DNA of 64,000 bases from contig CP136068.1 in NCBI GenBank assembly GCA_032622095.1, positions 3,141,314 through 3,205,313 on the forward strand, written 5' to 3'. Of this stretch, positions 11,309 to 21,988 are shown in pieces. The DNA comes from Siphonodentalium dalli (Eukaryota > Mollusca > Scaphopoda > Gadilida > Siphonodentaliidae). A program made the translations under genes and the position numbers. Position 1 is the first letter of the stretch; each line of letters starts with the position of its first letter. Under the pieces are notes generated by a model. That model had not been told where the DNA came from and did not search any database. It saw nothing but the letters and a program-made list of their open reading frames with translations.

Positions 11309-12688
11309 ATATGTGACCCGCCATATCAAATCCAGTCGGAAGTCGGGATTTTTTTTACCCTGTGCCAATGCATTCTCTTATATATGCGAGTCGACCATAT
11401 ATAAGAGAATGCATTGGCCTAACAATTTTAATAATTTGTTCTTGTATTCTTTAACAATTTTATAATTTCACCCATACAGAGCCCCAGACAAACATGAGCA
11501 GACAACACTCTTCTAGGTGCTTCTATATATGTGTGGGGCTCCCTGCAGGTTAATGGATGTTTTTTTATTTTATGTCCTAAAAATTGTAAGAGAAACATAT
11601 ATTTAAAAAACATGATAAACAAGAGCTACGCTGGGCGTGCAATATATGCCCTCTCTTGGGTCGGCGGAAACTGGTAAAAAAGGGGCATAACTCTGGTAAA
11701 AATTGGCGGACGGAACTCAAATTTGAACTTGACCTGTGTTTTGGTGGGAGAAAGTAATATACCAAATTATCATTGAATCCAATAAGCTCTAGTAAAGTTT
11801 TCATCCGGACAACAAATTTCAGGGATTTTCTAAGTCAAATTACGTCAAATAAGGGGCATAACTCCGGTGAAAATTAGCGGACGGAACCCAAATTCGAACT
11901 TGAGCTGTCTTTTCTCCTAATAAACCCACATACCAAACTTGATTGAAATCGGTTCACTCTAACTAAAGTTATCATCCGGACAACAAATTTCAGGGATTTT
12001 CTAAGTCAAATTACGTCAAAAAATGGGCCATAACTCTCGCAAAAATTATCGGATTAAAACGAAATTCGGACTTGAGCTGTATTTTGATACGGGTTTTGCG
12101 TATAAACATTCCAAAATCGAGTCATCATCCGGAAACCAAAAAACATAAGAAAAACTGAATTTTCTGAGTCGAAAAAGGGGCATAACTCTGCCAAAAATGG
12201 TCGGACAGAACCCAAGTTCGAACTTGACCTGTGTTTTGGTGGGAGAAAGTAATATACCAAATTTGGATTCATTCCGATAAACTATACTAAAGTTATCATC
12301 CGGACAACAAATTTCAAGGATTTTCTAAGTCAAAAAACGTTAAATAAGGGGCATAACTCCGGTGAAAATTGGCGGGCGGAACCCAAATTCGAACTTGAAC
12401 TTACTTTTCGGCTAATAAACCCACATACCAAATTTTACTAATTTTGGTTCACTCTAACTAAAGTTATCATCCGGACAACAGGTTAACGGACGGACGCCCG
12501 CCCGGACGGACAGACCAATACTATAATACGGCCTTTTTTTCAAAAGGGCGTATAAAAATTGTTAGGCCAATGCATTCTCTTATATATGCGAGGCGACCTA
12601 TGGTCGACTCGCATATATAAGAGAATGCATTGACACAGGGTAAAAAAATCCCGACTTCCGACTGGATTTGATATGGCGGGTCACATAT
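11309..12688. mobile_element. 1.4-kb element with ATATGTGACCCGCC inverted ends
   Basis: The left end ATATGTGACCCGCCATATC and about 45 following bases are repeated as the exact complement at about 12640-12688. The next inner layer on each side is a T1-type hairpin (11360-11423 and 12566-12635). Further inside are a Z hairpin (11467-11555) and the module block 11620-12540. It encodes no transposase, so it is a composite, non-autonomous unit. Confidence 0.8.
11620..12540. repeat. GGCATAACTC-type module block
   Basis: About six modules of about 150 bp, each with 'ggggcataactc', 'cggacggaacccaaattcga' and 'aaagttatcatccggacaac'. It ends in 'acggacggacgcccgcccgg' and a small hairpin ('acggcctttttttcaaaagggcgt'). 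Minus-strand frames repeat a similar peptide because the modules are repeated, not because they are coding. Confidence 0.7.
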
Positions 12689-12689
12689 A

Positions 12690-13034
12690 GTGTGTCCACC
12701 ATTTGCAGAATGAGGTCCCCAGAGGGTGAATTTAGCGACGCTATCCTGCACAGTGGGCTAGGATACCAAATTCACACTCTGGGAAAGTCATTCTGCTGAG
12801 GCCTCAACTGCTATGGGAAACAAAGGATCAGAAATTTCCCAGTTAAGTTGGTGATGTTCAACCATGTCACCTCGATTATGCATTTTTTCTTCTGCAAATT
12901 AGGCGATATAAAAACGGACCAGAAGGGAAAAGGCAATAAAAACAATGTTAATTTGAGGTCTTAAGCATAAAGAGGTCCCCAGAGGGTGAATTTAGTGATG
13001 TTGGCCAGCTGTGCAGAGTAGTGTCACTAAGTTC
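12690..13034. mobile_element. H8 element, degraded copy
   Basis: Starts in 'gtgtccaccatttgcagaatg', directly after the ATATGTGACCC element, and retains both foldback arms. The right end is lost after 'tgtcactaagttcag'. Confidence 0.6.
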
Positions 13035-13578
13035 AGCGACGAAATAGGACAAAATGAAGAAACATAGTTTTGCATGCGTTATTTGAAATTGGGCTGGACT
13101 AGTTACCGGAAACACACAAATATTTTATTTTAGCATTGTGCAATTGAATTCAGTGATCTTAATAATACTTATGAAAATGAATGTAAGTCTGGTAATCCAG
13201 TATCAATTATACTGTACATAGATGTTAAGATTTCGTGGATAACCAGGATAGATAAAACACAAATTACACTGTAGATGTTAAGATTTCGTGGATAGATAAC
13301 ACACAAATTTGACTGTATATTCCAGGCCGCCTTTACCGAAACTAAAATAAAGTCATTGGGACTCGAAATGAGTAAGTTTTTGAATTACGCAGTACATAAT
13401 TATTATATTAGATATACTGGTCATGTGAATAGGTTACCTTTCTGATCATATTCTTCACCATATTGATCAAACTGAAAGAAGATAAATGAAAAATCTGAGT
13501 AATTATAAATGTACATATCAAAACATTATATTGATGTGAAACACTCTGGTCGGTTGATAAAACAGAAATAGATATATA
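13035..13578. other. Intronic sequence with a small duplication
   Basis: 'gatgttaagatttcgtggata' occurs at about 13221 and 13272, a local duplication. Nothing coding was seen. Confidence 0.4.
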
Positions 13579-14038
13579 CAGTAATTCCCTAAATAATCAA
13601 CTCCTTAACCACAGCAGAATTATGGGTACAAGCCTTAAAATAGGGTGTCTGTCATTTGCAGAATGAGGTCCCCAGAGGCTGAATTTAGTGATGCTACCCC
13701 GTATAGCGGGCTAGCATCACCAAATTCACCCTCTGGGAACCTCATTCTGCTTACACCCCAGAGAATGAATTTGGTGATGCTAGCCCGCTATGCGGGGTAG
13801 CATCACTAAATTCACCCTCTGGGGACCTCATTCTGCAAATGACAGACACCCTATTTCAAGGCTTGTATGGGTAACTTAAAAAATTCAGGATTTAGTCGGA
13901 AATATAGCTTGTTGCCATTGATCGGACAGCTCACACTGAGAGATTTTCGATGAATGGCAACAAGCCATATTTCCAACTAAATCCTGAAACCCATAATTCT
14001 GCTGTAGTTAAGGGAGTCGATTATTTAGGGCATTATTG
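13579..14038. mobile_element. TA1 foldback element carrying a nested H8
   Basis: Ends CAGTAATTCCCTAAATAAT and ATTATTTAGGGCATTATTG with TA at each border, like Tc1/mariner-type MITEs. Without the H8 inserted at 13629-13865 it is a near-perfect palindrome of about 215 bp containing 'cagaattatgggtaac' and 'ttgttgccattcatcgg' arms. Confidence 0.85.
13629..13865. mobile_element. H8 element inserted into TA1, exact 8-bp duplication
   Basis: Starts CAAGCCTTAAAATAG and ends CTATTTCAAGGCTTG. TATGGGTA flanks it at 13621-13628 and 13866-13873, and removing one copy restores the TA1 sequence 'attatgggtaact'. This identifies the H8 family's target duplication as 8 bp and orders the events: TA1 first, H8 second. 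It consists of two back-to-back foldbacks. Confidence 0.93.
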
Positions 14039-14723
14039 TATCTTGCTCAAAGTAGTTATTCTTACAATTATCATATCCAAATTAACAACACACCATCATT
14101 CTTATAGATTAGTTAAATGCAGTGACTCTTGGTGGCAAAATTATTTTTGTTTGTTTATCACCAATAATTGCGCCAATTTCTTTCACCTAGGCAAAAATAT
14201 TGCCACTAATGCCACAACGATATCCCAAGCTGTTGTGGACTGAGAAACCCAGTGTACCAGGTAATCTGACCTGAGAATAATACTTTAATAGCAATTGAAA
14301 AACACACAAAGTGCACACAACCTTATTTTTTTTAAACGTTTTTGAAATGTGTGATTTATTCCCCCAGGGGGCAACGATAAGATCATAGAGGAAGTATTGA
14401 AGTACCTCATTTCATAATGTTATATCTATGAGCTGGTTTGACGGTCATCAGATAGCACTTAGATTATAGCATGAATGAGGTGATTAACATAGTGACTCAA
14501 ACACTCATCTCTAAAGTATTAAAAACACACCCCCTCTAACATAAAAGACACATATCATATGGGAACCTTCTATAATTATATACTCTTTTAACCCTTTGAG
14601 TGCCAGGTCCGATTTTTAATAGCTGATATAACAGTAAAACTAATGTCGTTTCTTATGATCTTTGAATTTAATATGACTGACATACACAGGTACTTCTACA
14701 AGATATATGAGCTCTTTAACATT
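14039..14723. other. Intronic sequence with a T3 left-end fragment
   Basis: 'ttaaccctttgagtgccagg' at about 14588-14607 is the left end of a T3 element whose remainder is missing. No gene is seen. Confidence 0.5.
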
Positions 14724-14855
14724 AAAGGGGCACTGTGCACAAAATCTGGCCATTTATGGGACCATCTCCTTTTATCACACGGCACAATCGTTTCGACGAT
14801 TCTACGACCAATTCCACGATTCTGCGGCTTGACAACCACGGTGCTACGACAAGGC
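14724..14855 (+). repeat. Inverted-repeat partner of 21989-23690
   Basis: Starts 'aaaggggcactgtgcac', contains 'ggccatttatgggaccatct' and 'ttctacgaccaattccacga', and ends 'cacggtgctacg'. The same element lies in reverse at 21989-22079 plus 23633-23687, split there by a 1.5-kb insertion. The DIRS-order element lies between the two partners. Confidence 0.8.
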
Positions 14856-14922
14856 TGATGCGATAAACACGAGAAAAAAAACATTGAGAAATGAATAATT
14901 CCAGAAATACGGACAGGAATAT

Positions 14923-15122
14923 ATGTTTTGAGCGTTTCGTAGATTAGACCAAAACTATTGTCTGTAGCGTATCGTGTGAATACAACTGAGTTGTCAAGAG
15001 TATCAGTAGGTAATTGGCTAACGATAATTGGAGTTCACTGAGTGAGTGAGTAATTTCGTTAGCGCATAATAAAGTTGTGTCACTTTAGCCAGTTTTTCGC
15101 TAGGAGTGACAACTTAAATTCC
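14923..15122 (+). repeat. Split direct repeat A1
   Basis: Runs from 'atgttttgagcgtttcgtag' to 'gtgacaacttaaattcc'. It differs from A2 at about four positions by eye (for example gttgtcaagag/gttgtctagag and gttagcgc/gttggcgc). The first ATG of the element, at 15129, follows immediately. Confidence 0.95.
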
Positions 15123-15128
15123 TAGTAC

Positions 15129-15577
15129 AATGAACAGCAACGACTTAGACAAACGCGGCAGTTAGGAAATCTCAGGACAGTTTATTGACACAATTTAATG
15201 GAATGTTAACCACTCAGTTGACCAGTCATAAAGCTGGAATCGTCGAGAGCCAACGAGAAATTTCCAAAACGCAAATTCTTAGTTCGAAAGAAAAGGACGT
15301 ACTAGTACATGTGTTTAAACGATCCGGAAACGGAGCACATTTCAAATTCAACGAAGTTCAGCCTGTTCAGGACAAAATCACAGAGGCCAAATGGCATATC
15401 GACCATGGACAGCACAACACATCGAAAGCCGCGGACTGTTTGTCAGAAGGTTTGAACAATAATAAAGTTAGACAGAAAATGGTTAAGCTGTCCGGCTCGT
15501 CCGAGCTCGGTTGGAGTGTACTAGTAGTTCCAGAATACCAGAAGCACAGCCTGGCAAGCGGAGATCCGCCCGAGTAA
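15129..15577 (+). pseudogene. DIRS Gag-like ORF1, broken
   Basis: An ATG at 15129 opens a frame that stops after 11 codons. The related protein continues in another frame from about 15167 to 15577, so a frameshift separates them. The readable part ('AHFKFNEV' then 'LNNNKVRQKMVKLSGSSELG', then 'SLASGDPPE') resembles the N-terminal Gag-like domain of metazoan DIRS-type elements: a FxFN motif, a helical stretch, then xxRQKxxxLxxSSELGW. The stop at 15575-15577 is probably premature, since the same frame resumes with RT sequence about 100 bp later. The assignment rests on remembered family patterns. Confidence 0.72.
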
Positions 15578-15676
15578 ACAGAATACCACTTCACTCAAAG
15601 CAAAGCTTAAAGTATTCCTTCTTATTATCCCCAGATCGGGGTTAAATTTAATGAGAGGGACGAGGGTGAATGTCGT

Positions 15677-17750
15677 ATGGGCGATAAAAGCGCAACAAAT
15701 AACGAACACGCAGGCGAAATGCACGTAGAAGAAATACACGTTGATAAATGCGCGTTCACGATCGTATCAGTAGGCTCTCTAAAGGAGAGTATTTCATGTT
15801 GGAAAGAAGCCGGGGCTTCAGATTACATCATTTCAGTAATAGAACACGGTTATCGTTTGCCATTTGTAGAAATTCCCATACCAATTGAATTATAAAACAA
15901 CAAATCTTCCAATGACAATAGTGAGTTTGTAAACAAAGAAATAACCAAACTTTTGTCAAAAAATCACGTGACAGCGGTCAAAGAACCGCCTATGGTGATT
16001 AACCCATTGACGGTGGCAACGAATCGAAATGGCACGCGTAGACTTGTTTTAGACAAAGACAGCTCTGTCGCAAGACAGATTTTCGAAATCGGTGATTTTG
16101 CCGTAGATTTTGACCTTGAAGGCGCGTTCCATCATATTTGTATCGCGGACGCTAGCAAAACCTATTTAGGTTTCAAATGGACATACAATGGGACCGATAC
16201 GTATTTCGTTTTCAACGTTTTACCGTTGGGAATTTCCACGGCCGACCAAATATTCACAAAGCTGACTAGAGTCATGGTGAAATATTGGAGAAACGACGGT
16301 ATCAAAGTCGTTATGTATTTGGACGACGGTTTGGCGGGCGCGCGCGGAAAAGACGCGACGCAAGAGGTCAGTGACAGAATACGCGGCGACTTAACCAAAT
16401 TCGGTTTCATAATATTAAATGAGAAAAGTCACTGGGAGCCTACTCAAGTTACGAAATGGCTCGGTTTAGAGTGGGATTTCGAAGTCGGACGCGTTTGCGT
16501 GAGTGAAGGCCGACTAGACGCATTTCTAGTCGGGCTGCAGCGTTTGCAGCTTATCATGGCTTCTGCCCACGATATGGTGCCAGCAAGATTGCTTGCAGGC
16601 ATTTTGGGGCAATTAGCCTCAATGAACGGAGCGATCGACGCGCCAACCAGTTTGCACACGCGATATTTACATATGTGTTTAAACCAGAAAGTGTGCTGGA
16701 ACGCATCAGTTCTTATCTCCCCAGAAGCTCGGGAGGAGTTAACATATTGGGCCGTGAATATACAGCTGGGAAAATGGGCAAGATCTAGTTAGATCAGAGC
16801 CAGATGTGTACACCGGAAGCGCATATACAGACGCATCCGACACAGGGTACGGAGGTTACCTGGTGTTAGCGCAGGGGGCCTCGGATCCCAGGCGTATAGC
16901 ACGCCCGGTGGAGGCCCTAGGGGGCTCGGATCCCAGACGTATAGCACGCCTGGTGGAGACCTCAGAGGTCTCAACGTCAAGGTGCAGTGTTCACCCAGTT
17001 GAGACCCAGGGCGCAGGGGCGACAGCCGCCTAACCCATAGTGGGAAGAGGTCTAGAAGCTGTGAATAGAGTTTGTAAATCAAATTCAGCGGTCATGTCGG
17101 GAGGAAGCTTCATGTTATACACCGACAATAAAGCCGCCGTGAGCGTGATCACGAAGGGCAGTAGTAAAGAGCATTTACAAAAAGTCGCGCTTGATATAGA
17201 ATCAACGCGCGTTGAAAATAATTTCACGCTGGTACCCACATGGATACCGAGAGAACTCAATATGAGTGCAGATGCATTGAGCAGGTGTTTCGATCCCGAT
17301 GACTGGTGTATCGACGTCGAAATATTTCACAAATTAAACAATTTATGGGGACCACACTCAATCGACAGATTCGCAACAGATTACAATTCTCAACTAGATA
17401 GATTTAATTCTAGATGGTGGGGCCCGGGAACCGAAGCGGTAGACGCAATGAAGCAATGTTGGTGGGGCGAGAATAACTGGATCGTTCCACCCCCTAGAAT
17501 ATTGACAGCAGTCATAAGAAAAATTCAAAATGAGCAATATGAGAGCACCTTAATTTTTCCCATATGGAAATCTGTGCCTTTTTGGCCCTTAATCCGAGAA
17601 GCAGACGCGATATCGGATGGGAATAACGGGTTGAAAACCCTCGGGTCTGAACACATCGTTCACCATGGAAGGGGACATAACGGCATATTTGCACACAGTA
17701 TATTGAGTTTCAAATTAGGAGCTATCCATTTAACATATAATGTCATGTGA
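15677..17750 (+). pseudogene. DIRS reverse transcriptase-RNase H, broken
   Basis: RT begins near 'ESISCWKEAGASDYIISVIE' (15778 onward). A TAA at 15893-15895 interrupts it in frame. RT motifs then follow: 'EPPMVINPL', 'VDFDLEGAFHHI' (motif A aspartate) and 'VVMYLDDG' (catalytic DD, about 16309-16332). Between 'RLVLD' and 'SVARQIF' about 15 residues usual in the family appear to be missing. A frameshift near 16765-16780 (tract gggaaaatggg) moves to the next frame, where RNase H starts with 'YTDASDTGYGGYLV'. A 45-bp repeat and TAA 17031-17033 follow. 'LYTDNKAAV' supplies another RNase H aspartate, but the usual WREL-type glutamate reads RGL. The frame then runs to TGA at 17748-17750. Confidence 0.9.
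16880..17030 (+). repeat. In-frame 45-bp repeats inside RNase H
   Basis: 'tcggatccca' occurs at 16881 and 16926, 45 bp apart. In the RNase H frame this yields 15-residue units beginning GASDPRRIARPVEAL and GGSDPRRIARLVETS, then a diverged third (EVSTSRCSVHPVETQ). The segment is GC-rich compared with its surroundings and replaces the normal region between the first RNase H aspartate and the helix ending LEAVNRV. Confidence 0.8.
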
Positions 17751-17775
17751 TTAAAAACAAAATTGACTAATCTTT

Positions 17776-18795
17776 CGTCTTTTAGGGTTATCACAACAGA
17801 TACGAACGGTGCTAGATGACACTGGCGTGGCAGAATCAAACAAAACCGACGTATTGAGCAGTAAGATGGCCGCATTGTTGTTGCTATCCCGAGCGGACAG
17901 TACAGTGTCGAAATATTATTCACAATTCCGGCGGTGGACTGACTTTGTTCGCGGTATAGGAGGAACGGTTATGCCAGCGGACTCTGTACACGTGGCGCTA
18001 TTTCTAACCAGCCTCGTGGACAACGGAAGTTCGCATAACGTGGTGTCTTCAGCATAATACGCTATAAAATGGATTCACGAGTTACATGGACATTTGGATC
18101 CGACATCAAACGGATTCGTTACCGGAATCGTCGAGGCAGCAAAGAGATTATGTACAAAGAAAATCCAAAAGAAGGACCCTGTTTACTCTGACGACGTCAT
18201 TAACATTTGTACAAAATATGCTGATTCAACAGATTTGACAGTAATTAGAGATCTATCTATGATAGTTCTCGGATTCGGTGGATTTTTAAGGTTTTCGGAA
18301 CTTCAAGCACTAAAATGCAGTAATATTGAAATATTGCCAGATCATTTGAAATTGATTATTGAAAAGAGTAAAACAGATCAATATAGACAGGGCAACGAAA
18401 TCGTGATTGCCAAAGGAAACACAGTAGCATGTCCTTTAACAATTATTTCTAAATATATTAATGTGGCCAACTTAGATATTAAATCAGACATGTATTTCTT
18501 CAGGCCCATGTTCTGTTCAAAGGGGTCAAGCAAATTAGTATATAAGAATAAGCCCTGAAGTTATACTAGGGCTAGAGAATGTATCACAACCCGAATGAAA
18601 GAGGTTTGTGGAAAAGACGCAAATTTAGGGCTTCATTCAATGAGAGCAGGCGGCGCTACAGAAGCCGCCAGGTCTGGCGTCAACGACAGATGTTGGAAAC
18701 GCCACGGTAGATGGCAATCTGAGTCCGCCAAGGACGGTTATGTAATGGATTCTTTAGAATCCAGGTTGCATGTATCCAGAAGCCTCAATTTATAA
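17776..18795 (+). pseudogene. DIRS tyrosine recombinase, broken
   Basis: A single frame with two stops: TAA 18055-18057 and TGA 18556-18558. The three pieces read continuously through the stops, so these are simple nonsense changes. The N-terminal part holds the core-binding-like helices ('ADSTVSKYYSQFRRWTDFV'). The catalytic part has the first arginine in 'GFLRFSEL', the HxxR box in 'LGLHSMRAGGATEA', a histidine/tryptophan in 'KRHGRW' and the likely nucleophile tyrosine in 'AKDGYV'. All expected residues are present. In active relatives this enzyme integrates the circular cDNA without a target duplication. It ends 'SLNL' at 18793-18795, about 220 bp before repeat B1. Confidence 0.9.
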
Positions 18796-19012
18796 AACTT
18801 AAAATTGCATGTGTACTGTCAGATAGACAGGATATACCATTGTTACTTGATATACTTTGTCATGGCAGAAATATGCATAATTGTCATTATTCAGAGTGAA
18901 ACAAACATTTCTCAATTCGTCTTATAAGAAATATATTAATAGATCAACCATAACCGAGCTCAAAAGAAATCTTTTGGGCAGCCACACTTATTCTTTTGAA
19001 CGTTAATTTAGC

Positions 19013-19069
19013 AGACACTGGCTATCTGCTCAAACATGTGTTTAGTTGTTATTTAGTTTAGTGTAGACT
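19013..19069 (+). repeat. Split direct repeat B1
   Basis: 57 bases from 'agacactggctatctgctca' to 'agtttagtgtagact', identical by eye to B2. Followed by 'ac' and then A2. Confidence 0.95.
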
Positions 19070-19071
19070 AC

Positions 19072-19271
19072 ATGTTTTGAGCGTTTCGTAGATTAGCCCA
19101 AAACTATTGTCTGTAGCGTATCGTGTGAATACAACTGAGTTGTCTAGAGTATCAGTAGGTAATTGGCTAACGATAATTGGAGTTCACTGAGTGAGTGAGT
19201 AATTTCGTTGGCGCATAATAAAGTTGGGTCACTTTAGCCAGTTTTTCGCTAGGAGTGACAACTTAAATTCC
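19072..19271 (+). repeat. Split direct repeat A2
   Basis: Second copy of the 200-bp A repeat; ends 'acttaaattcc' before diverging from A1's downstream sequence. The near identity with A1 suggests a fairly recent insertion despite the broken ORFs. Confidence 0.95.
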
Positions 19272-19802
19272 ACATATCTGAGTAAAAATAATTTTATATG
19301 AGTATAGTTACTAGCTACATGAGCACCATTATGGTAATATAATTGTACAAATTAATAATTACACATCGAATAAGATTTATTACATACAGATGTATAACAC
19401 ATTAATTAATGAAACGTTATATATAATCGCGAAGCGGACGGAAACGTCTCGTACACGCACATAAACATACGTTTCGAATGTGACATGTTACATATATATG
19501 ACAACATAAAAATTATGTTCACTGGGCATGCAGCATCCAATGCTTCCAGAGTTTTCCCCACAAAATGTGGTTTTATCTCTGGTTTATCGCAGGAATTCTA
19601 ACCGGAAACTGCTGGAGATTTGTGTAGGATTCTTGTGCATATAATGACATGTTAATTATTACAGTATAATTATCGGAATTACAATATGTGAATATACTAT
19701 TGAAATGAGATGCTCACACATATTAATTTGTAATGAATGTTGTATATGTTGTACATCCAGCGGTTTTTGGTGTTCCCATCTGGTGTCAACTTCTGAGAAT
19801 AA

Positions 19803-19859
19803 AGACACTGGCTATCTGCTCAAACATGTGTTTAGTTGTTATTTAGTTTAGTGTAGACT
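19803..19859 (+). repeat. Split direct repeat B2 (element end)
   Basis: Matches B1 over 57 bases. The 531 bp between A2 and B2 is AT-rich and has no open frame of note; it is the internal spacer of the element. Confidence 0.93.
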
Positions 19860-20889
19860 GTACCATATATTATATTTCTATTAGGTACGGCGATCTTCGA
19901 TTCGATAATCTGTAAAGAGTTCAGCACTAGACAGTTAGCGCAACAATACATAATCTTTGACATAAATAGACCGGTTGTTTTGGTTTTACACACATCACTG
20001 TGTGAAATTCGTCTTTAGAGTTGAGAAAATATATATAACGTCCTATTAAATTGAGTGGAAACCAAATAATAAAATAGCCATACGTCTTTGAGTGATTTTT
20101 CACAACTAATGTTCACCTCAGTTCTGTGATTGGTGGCGCTGTGTCCATATTTGCGGGGGTATCATCGCACTCAATTGACAACGCCGAGTAGTCAACTGTG
20201 ACAACGACGATTGTGCGACCAGCAATTGAAATTTCATTAACTTGTGCTCACGAGAAGTCGCTTTCTAGTGAATGTCATGCTCGCTACAATAGACATGAAT
20301 ACGCATACATGTATATGAGTCACCTCAAGGCTACGAGATTAAGACTCTTTTATTTGGAGCCAGCTGAGGAAAATAAAGTAATGTCGAATCGTATATTGCC
20401 AAACTGTACATGGTTAATTTCCATATCTGTGTACCACACATTACATGATATAAATTGCCTATCCGCCTATCCAACTTTCCTTCCATCTGTCTGTACGCCT
20501 AACTAGCAGCCGAATGGTCGCCTTATAAAATTAACTCCACACTTGAAACTTAATTTTGTTTTGAGTATAATTCCATATTTTGACATCCAGGTATAGGAGA
20601 TGATAATATACATGTATATAGAGAGAGAGGGGGAGAGAGATGGGGAGAGGGGAGGGAAGGGGAGATAGGGAGAGACAGAGGGGGGAGAGAGAGGGGAGGG
20701 AGGATAGATAGTCTCTAATGAGATTATTTGAGCTGATCATTAGCGAGGCTTGAACCGACTTTAATGGCCGAGATTAATAAATTGCATATAATAATTGGGA
20801 AATTTGAAATCCACTTGATCACATAACCACATTTTAACAAGGAAAACGAGCTCAAAAAGACTGCGATAAAAAAAATAATATTGATTTCC
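19860..20889. other. Intronic sequence with a purine-rich tract
   Basis: 20617-20705 is an almost pure GA tract (gagagaggggga type). The frame at 20198-20506 has no recognisable domain. Nothing else was identified. Confidence 0.45.
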
Positions 20890-20893
20890 TTAC

Positions 20894-21192
20894 CCCAACA
20901 CAAGAGGAAGTAAAGACAACTTCAAGACAAAATAATGTTCTATTTTAAATGTGTCTTTTCGTTTTGGCAAAATTGTATATATTGTATCATTAAAAGAGCC
21001 ATTGCATATTTCCTTATATCCACTAATGATGAATAGGTGCGTGCTACCCAGGATACTTGACATCACACCAGCAATGACCGAGAGGATTAATACTATTTTT
21101 CGAAAAGCCTCGCATGACACCAACACTAGATATTGCAAATTTTTGTCCAACCCCTTTGCATTGATACGTAAATATATCCATTCTGCATGCAT
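20894..21192 (-). CDS. Possible exon of an unrecognised membrane protein
   Basis: On the minus strand about 100 codons run from ATG at 21192 to a point where the frame's stop overlaps a strong splice donor (GTAAGG, complement of 20888-20893). The peptide has one clear membrane segment ('IVLILSVIAGVMSSILGSTH', about residues 33-55), a possible N-glycosylation site in 'CNGSFND' and a hydrophobic C-terminal end ('LKLSLLPLVLG'). No family was recognised. A stop placed inside a donor is what a real exon would show, but chance is possible. It lies in the ARHGAP intron on the same strand and does not resemble that gene. Confidence 0.28.
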
Positions 21193-21988
21193 TTTCAGCT
21201 TCTTTTAAGGATTTTGATATTTAAAAAAAGGTATAAACACAGTTAATAAACTCGTTTTATAAAATGTTATATCCCAACATAACTCGTTGGGGATCCTCTA
21301 TATAAAGCATTATTATCCGTCCTTAATTACCACTATTTATTTTCCGTGAACGCGGGCATGTATTTCATGAATATTCAAAAATACATATATGGAATGCACC
21401 TCCAGTACTGTATTGAATCCAGGACATGTGTATTGTATAACGAAGGCACAATTCCAAACATTATTGATGCAGCATAATGGGCTTACACGCAGAACTATAA
21501 GCTGCCCGATCAGTGACAGATATACGTCGTATACAAATGAAAATTACCGTTCACACGAGTCGCACAATCGTCGTTGTCATGGTCGAAGCGGGGCGTTGCC
21601 AAATAGTTGACATTATTACTGCATTTATGTGTTTAGTTTAATCGAATATTGCGTCAACAGAGGTACGAATTTGACAAATAATACATTTATGCTTATCAAA
21701 GCTTACGTTGGATGTTAATTTTCGCACTGTTAAGGTCCCCTTGTAGCCCAAGAAATGACTTTTTGTGATCGGTTCGCGGTTTGATCTGATTATCCAGATT
21801 TGACCGAGCCGATTGTGACTCATTTTATGTATAGATCTCATCTTCGTATGTATTCCGTGAGTCAACCTGGTTGACCTGCAAAGTCTACTCTACACGACGA
21901 ATACAAGAAGAAGCCCACTTTTATCATCCCAATTCAGTAAAAAGCCCCTTTATCTAAGTTTGTCATAAAATATCATATATAATAAGGT
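21193..21988. other. Intronic sequence, nothing recognised
   Basis: Mixed-composition DNA; short frames on both strands lack domains or splice context. Confidence 0.4.

Larger units (their letters stand above)
14923..19859 (+). mobile_element. DIRS-order tyrosine-recombinase retrotransposon with split direct repeats
   Basis: A 4.9-kb element with Gag-like, RT-RNase H and tyrosine recombinase regions on the plus strand. It has no LTRs. A 200-bp repeat A occurs at the start (14923-15122) and again at 19072-19271; a 57-bp repeat B occurs just before the second A (19013-19069) and at the end (19803-19859). This A1-ORFs-B1-A2-B2 order is the split-direct-repeat design known from PAT-like and Ngaro elements, in which B1-A2 matches the joined ends of the circular intermediate. 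Only 'ac' separates B1 from A2. It is antisense to the host ARHGAP-like gene. Several stops and shifts make this copy non-autonomous. PAT-like versus Ngaro was not resolved. Confidence 0.93.

Noticed and set aside
11577-12272. Minus-strand peptides repeating 'PPKHRSSSNL'
   Set aside because: They arise from the repeated GGCATAACTC-type modules; other module blocks break the frame.
16789-17082. Minus-strand frame over the RNase H region
   Set aside because: Antisense shadow of the GC-rich 45-bp repeats in the retrotransposon.
20617-20705. Functional GAGA-type promoter
   Set aside because: Only a low-complexity purine tract; no adjacent gene start.
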